From CAZTWC01 sp964617105 [NCBI: uncultured Myxococcia bacterium] (lineage in GTDB: Bacteria > CAZTWC01), in contig CAZTWC010000223.1 in the NCBI GenBank assembly GCA_964617105.1, positions 1-6,456 of the forward strand: DNA of 6,456 bases, written 5' to 3'. The position numbers and the translations under genes were made by a program. Below, piece by piece: positions 5,911-6,456 of the stretch. The notes beneath the pieces were generated by a model. That model was not told the DNA's origin, searched no databases, and saw nothing but the letters and a program-made list of their open reading frames with translations. How positions within the stretch are numbered: position 1 is the stretch's first letter; every line of letters starts with the position of its first letter.

Positions 5911-6456
5911 TGAAACAGAGTTGTTGCTGCCCGATAACCTGCTCCATACAGACTCGATTATCCGTAAACTGGTGAATGAAATTCCGGAAGAAGACTGGCG
6001 AAGCGTGGAAATCATCGGCTGGCTCTATCAATTCTATATATCAGAAAAGAAGGATCAGGTTATTGGAAAAGTTGTCAAAAGCGAGGATATTCCGGCTGCC
6101 ACCCAGTTATTTACGCCCAACTGGATTGTTAAATACATGGTGCAGAACAGCCTGGGGCGACAGTGGATGGCTACCTATCCGAAGTCTACGCTTAAAGAAA
6201 AGATGGAGTATTATATTGAACCAGCCGAACAGACTGAAGAGGTGCAGGTTAAACTGAAGGAGATAACGCCTGAGTCGCTGAATCCGGAAGAAATAACCGT
6301 GCTGGACCCGGCTGTAGGTTCCGGGCATATTTTGGTGGAAGCTTATGATTTGCTCAAAACTATTTATTTGGAGCGTGGTTATCGTACAAGAGACATTCCG
6401 CGGTTTATATTGGAAAAGAATTTGTATGGATTGGATATTGACGACCGGGCTGTGCA
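5882..6456 (+). pseudogene. pglX: BREX adenine-specific DNA methyltransferase PglX (BrxX), 5'-truncated and running off the window
   Basis: An open frame runs from ATG 5882 through the window end (191 codons), and its first stop is not seen. '[20 protein letters not shown]', '[16 protein letters not shown]', '[20 protein letters not shown]' and '[19 protein letters not shown]' are hallmark PglX segments in the right order. The last is methyltransferase motif I (normally DPACGSGHIL, here V for C). The catalytic NPPY motif lies beyond the window. PglX modifies adenine in non-palindromic host sites to mark self DNA. The segment expected before PFLFE, roughly the first 200 residues by my memory of the family, is missing, and the frame joins brxB at about 5880. 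A shortened product could start at ATG 5882, with GGAA as a weak ribosome site, overlapping the brxB remnant by 29 bases. Activity is doubtful without the N-terminal region. Confidence 0.85.

Noticed and set aside
5976-6328. ORFs on both strands inside the pglX region
   Set aside because: They are out of frame with the recognisable PglX sequence.
1-6456. CRISPR arrays, tRNA or rRNA genes, intact insertion sequences
   Set aside because: No regularly spaced repeats, RNA-gene-like segments or transposase motifs were seen on reading the window.

Overview
This AT-rich window probably comes from a Gram-negative proteobacterium. The single-domain response regulator and the UbiE-like methyltransferase fragment resemble families I associate with Desulfobacterota/Deltaproteobacteria. 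That is an inference from remembered sequence style, not a search result. All recognisable genes lie on the + strand.

Layout. (1) 1-476: a short inverted repeat, the frameshifted 3' remnant of a HEAT-repeat gene, and a small membrane-anchor-like ORF that overlaps its stop codon. (2) 515-2800: a near-consensus sigma-70-type promoter, a tiny ORF, the C-terminal piece of a Fic-family protein, and an intact Kef-type (CPA2) cation:proton antiporter. Their reading frames abut through ATGA and TAATG overlaps. (3) 2881-4600: a response regulator receiver domain with an abnormal N-terminus, a SAM methyltransferase cut off just after motif I, and a long ORF with a sigma-factor-like N-terminal part and a C-terminal HTH of the type found with serine recombinases of mobile elements. 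(4) 4772-6456: the start of a type I BREX anti-phage locus: excisionase-type HTH regulator, brxA, the first half of brxB, and then directly a pglX (brxX) methyltransferase lacking its N-terminus. The large ATPase gene brxC, normally between brxB and pglX, is absent.

Main theme. Only the antiporter, the small HTH gene and brxA look complete and ordinary. At least six other genes lack an end, and several are joined almost without spacer to the next gene. This fits either strong genome erosion and rearrangement in a defence or mobile island, or chimeric joins made during amplification or assembly. The clearest junction is brxB::pglX at about 5880. As drawn, the BREX system should not work unless brxC and a full pglX exist elsewhere. 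I did not find a convincing wholly new system. The most unusual items are the BREX deletion fusion, the sigma-like/recombinase-HTH hybrid ORF, and the series of truncated genes.
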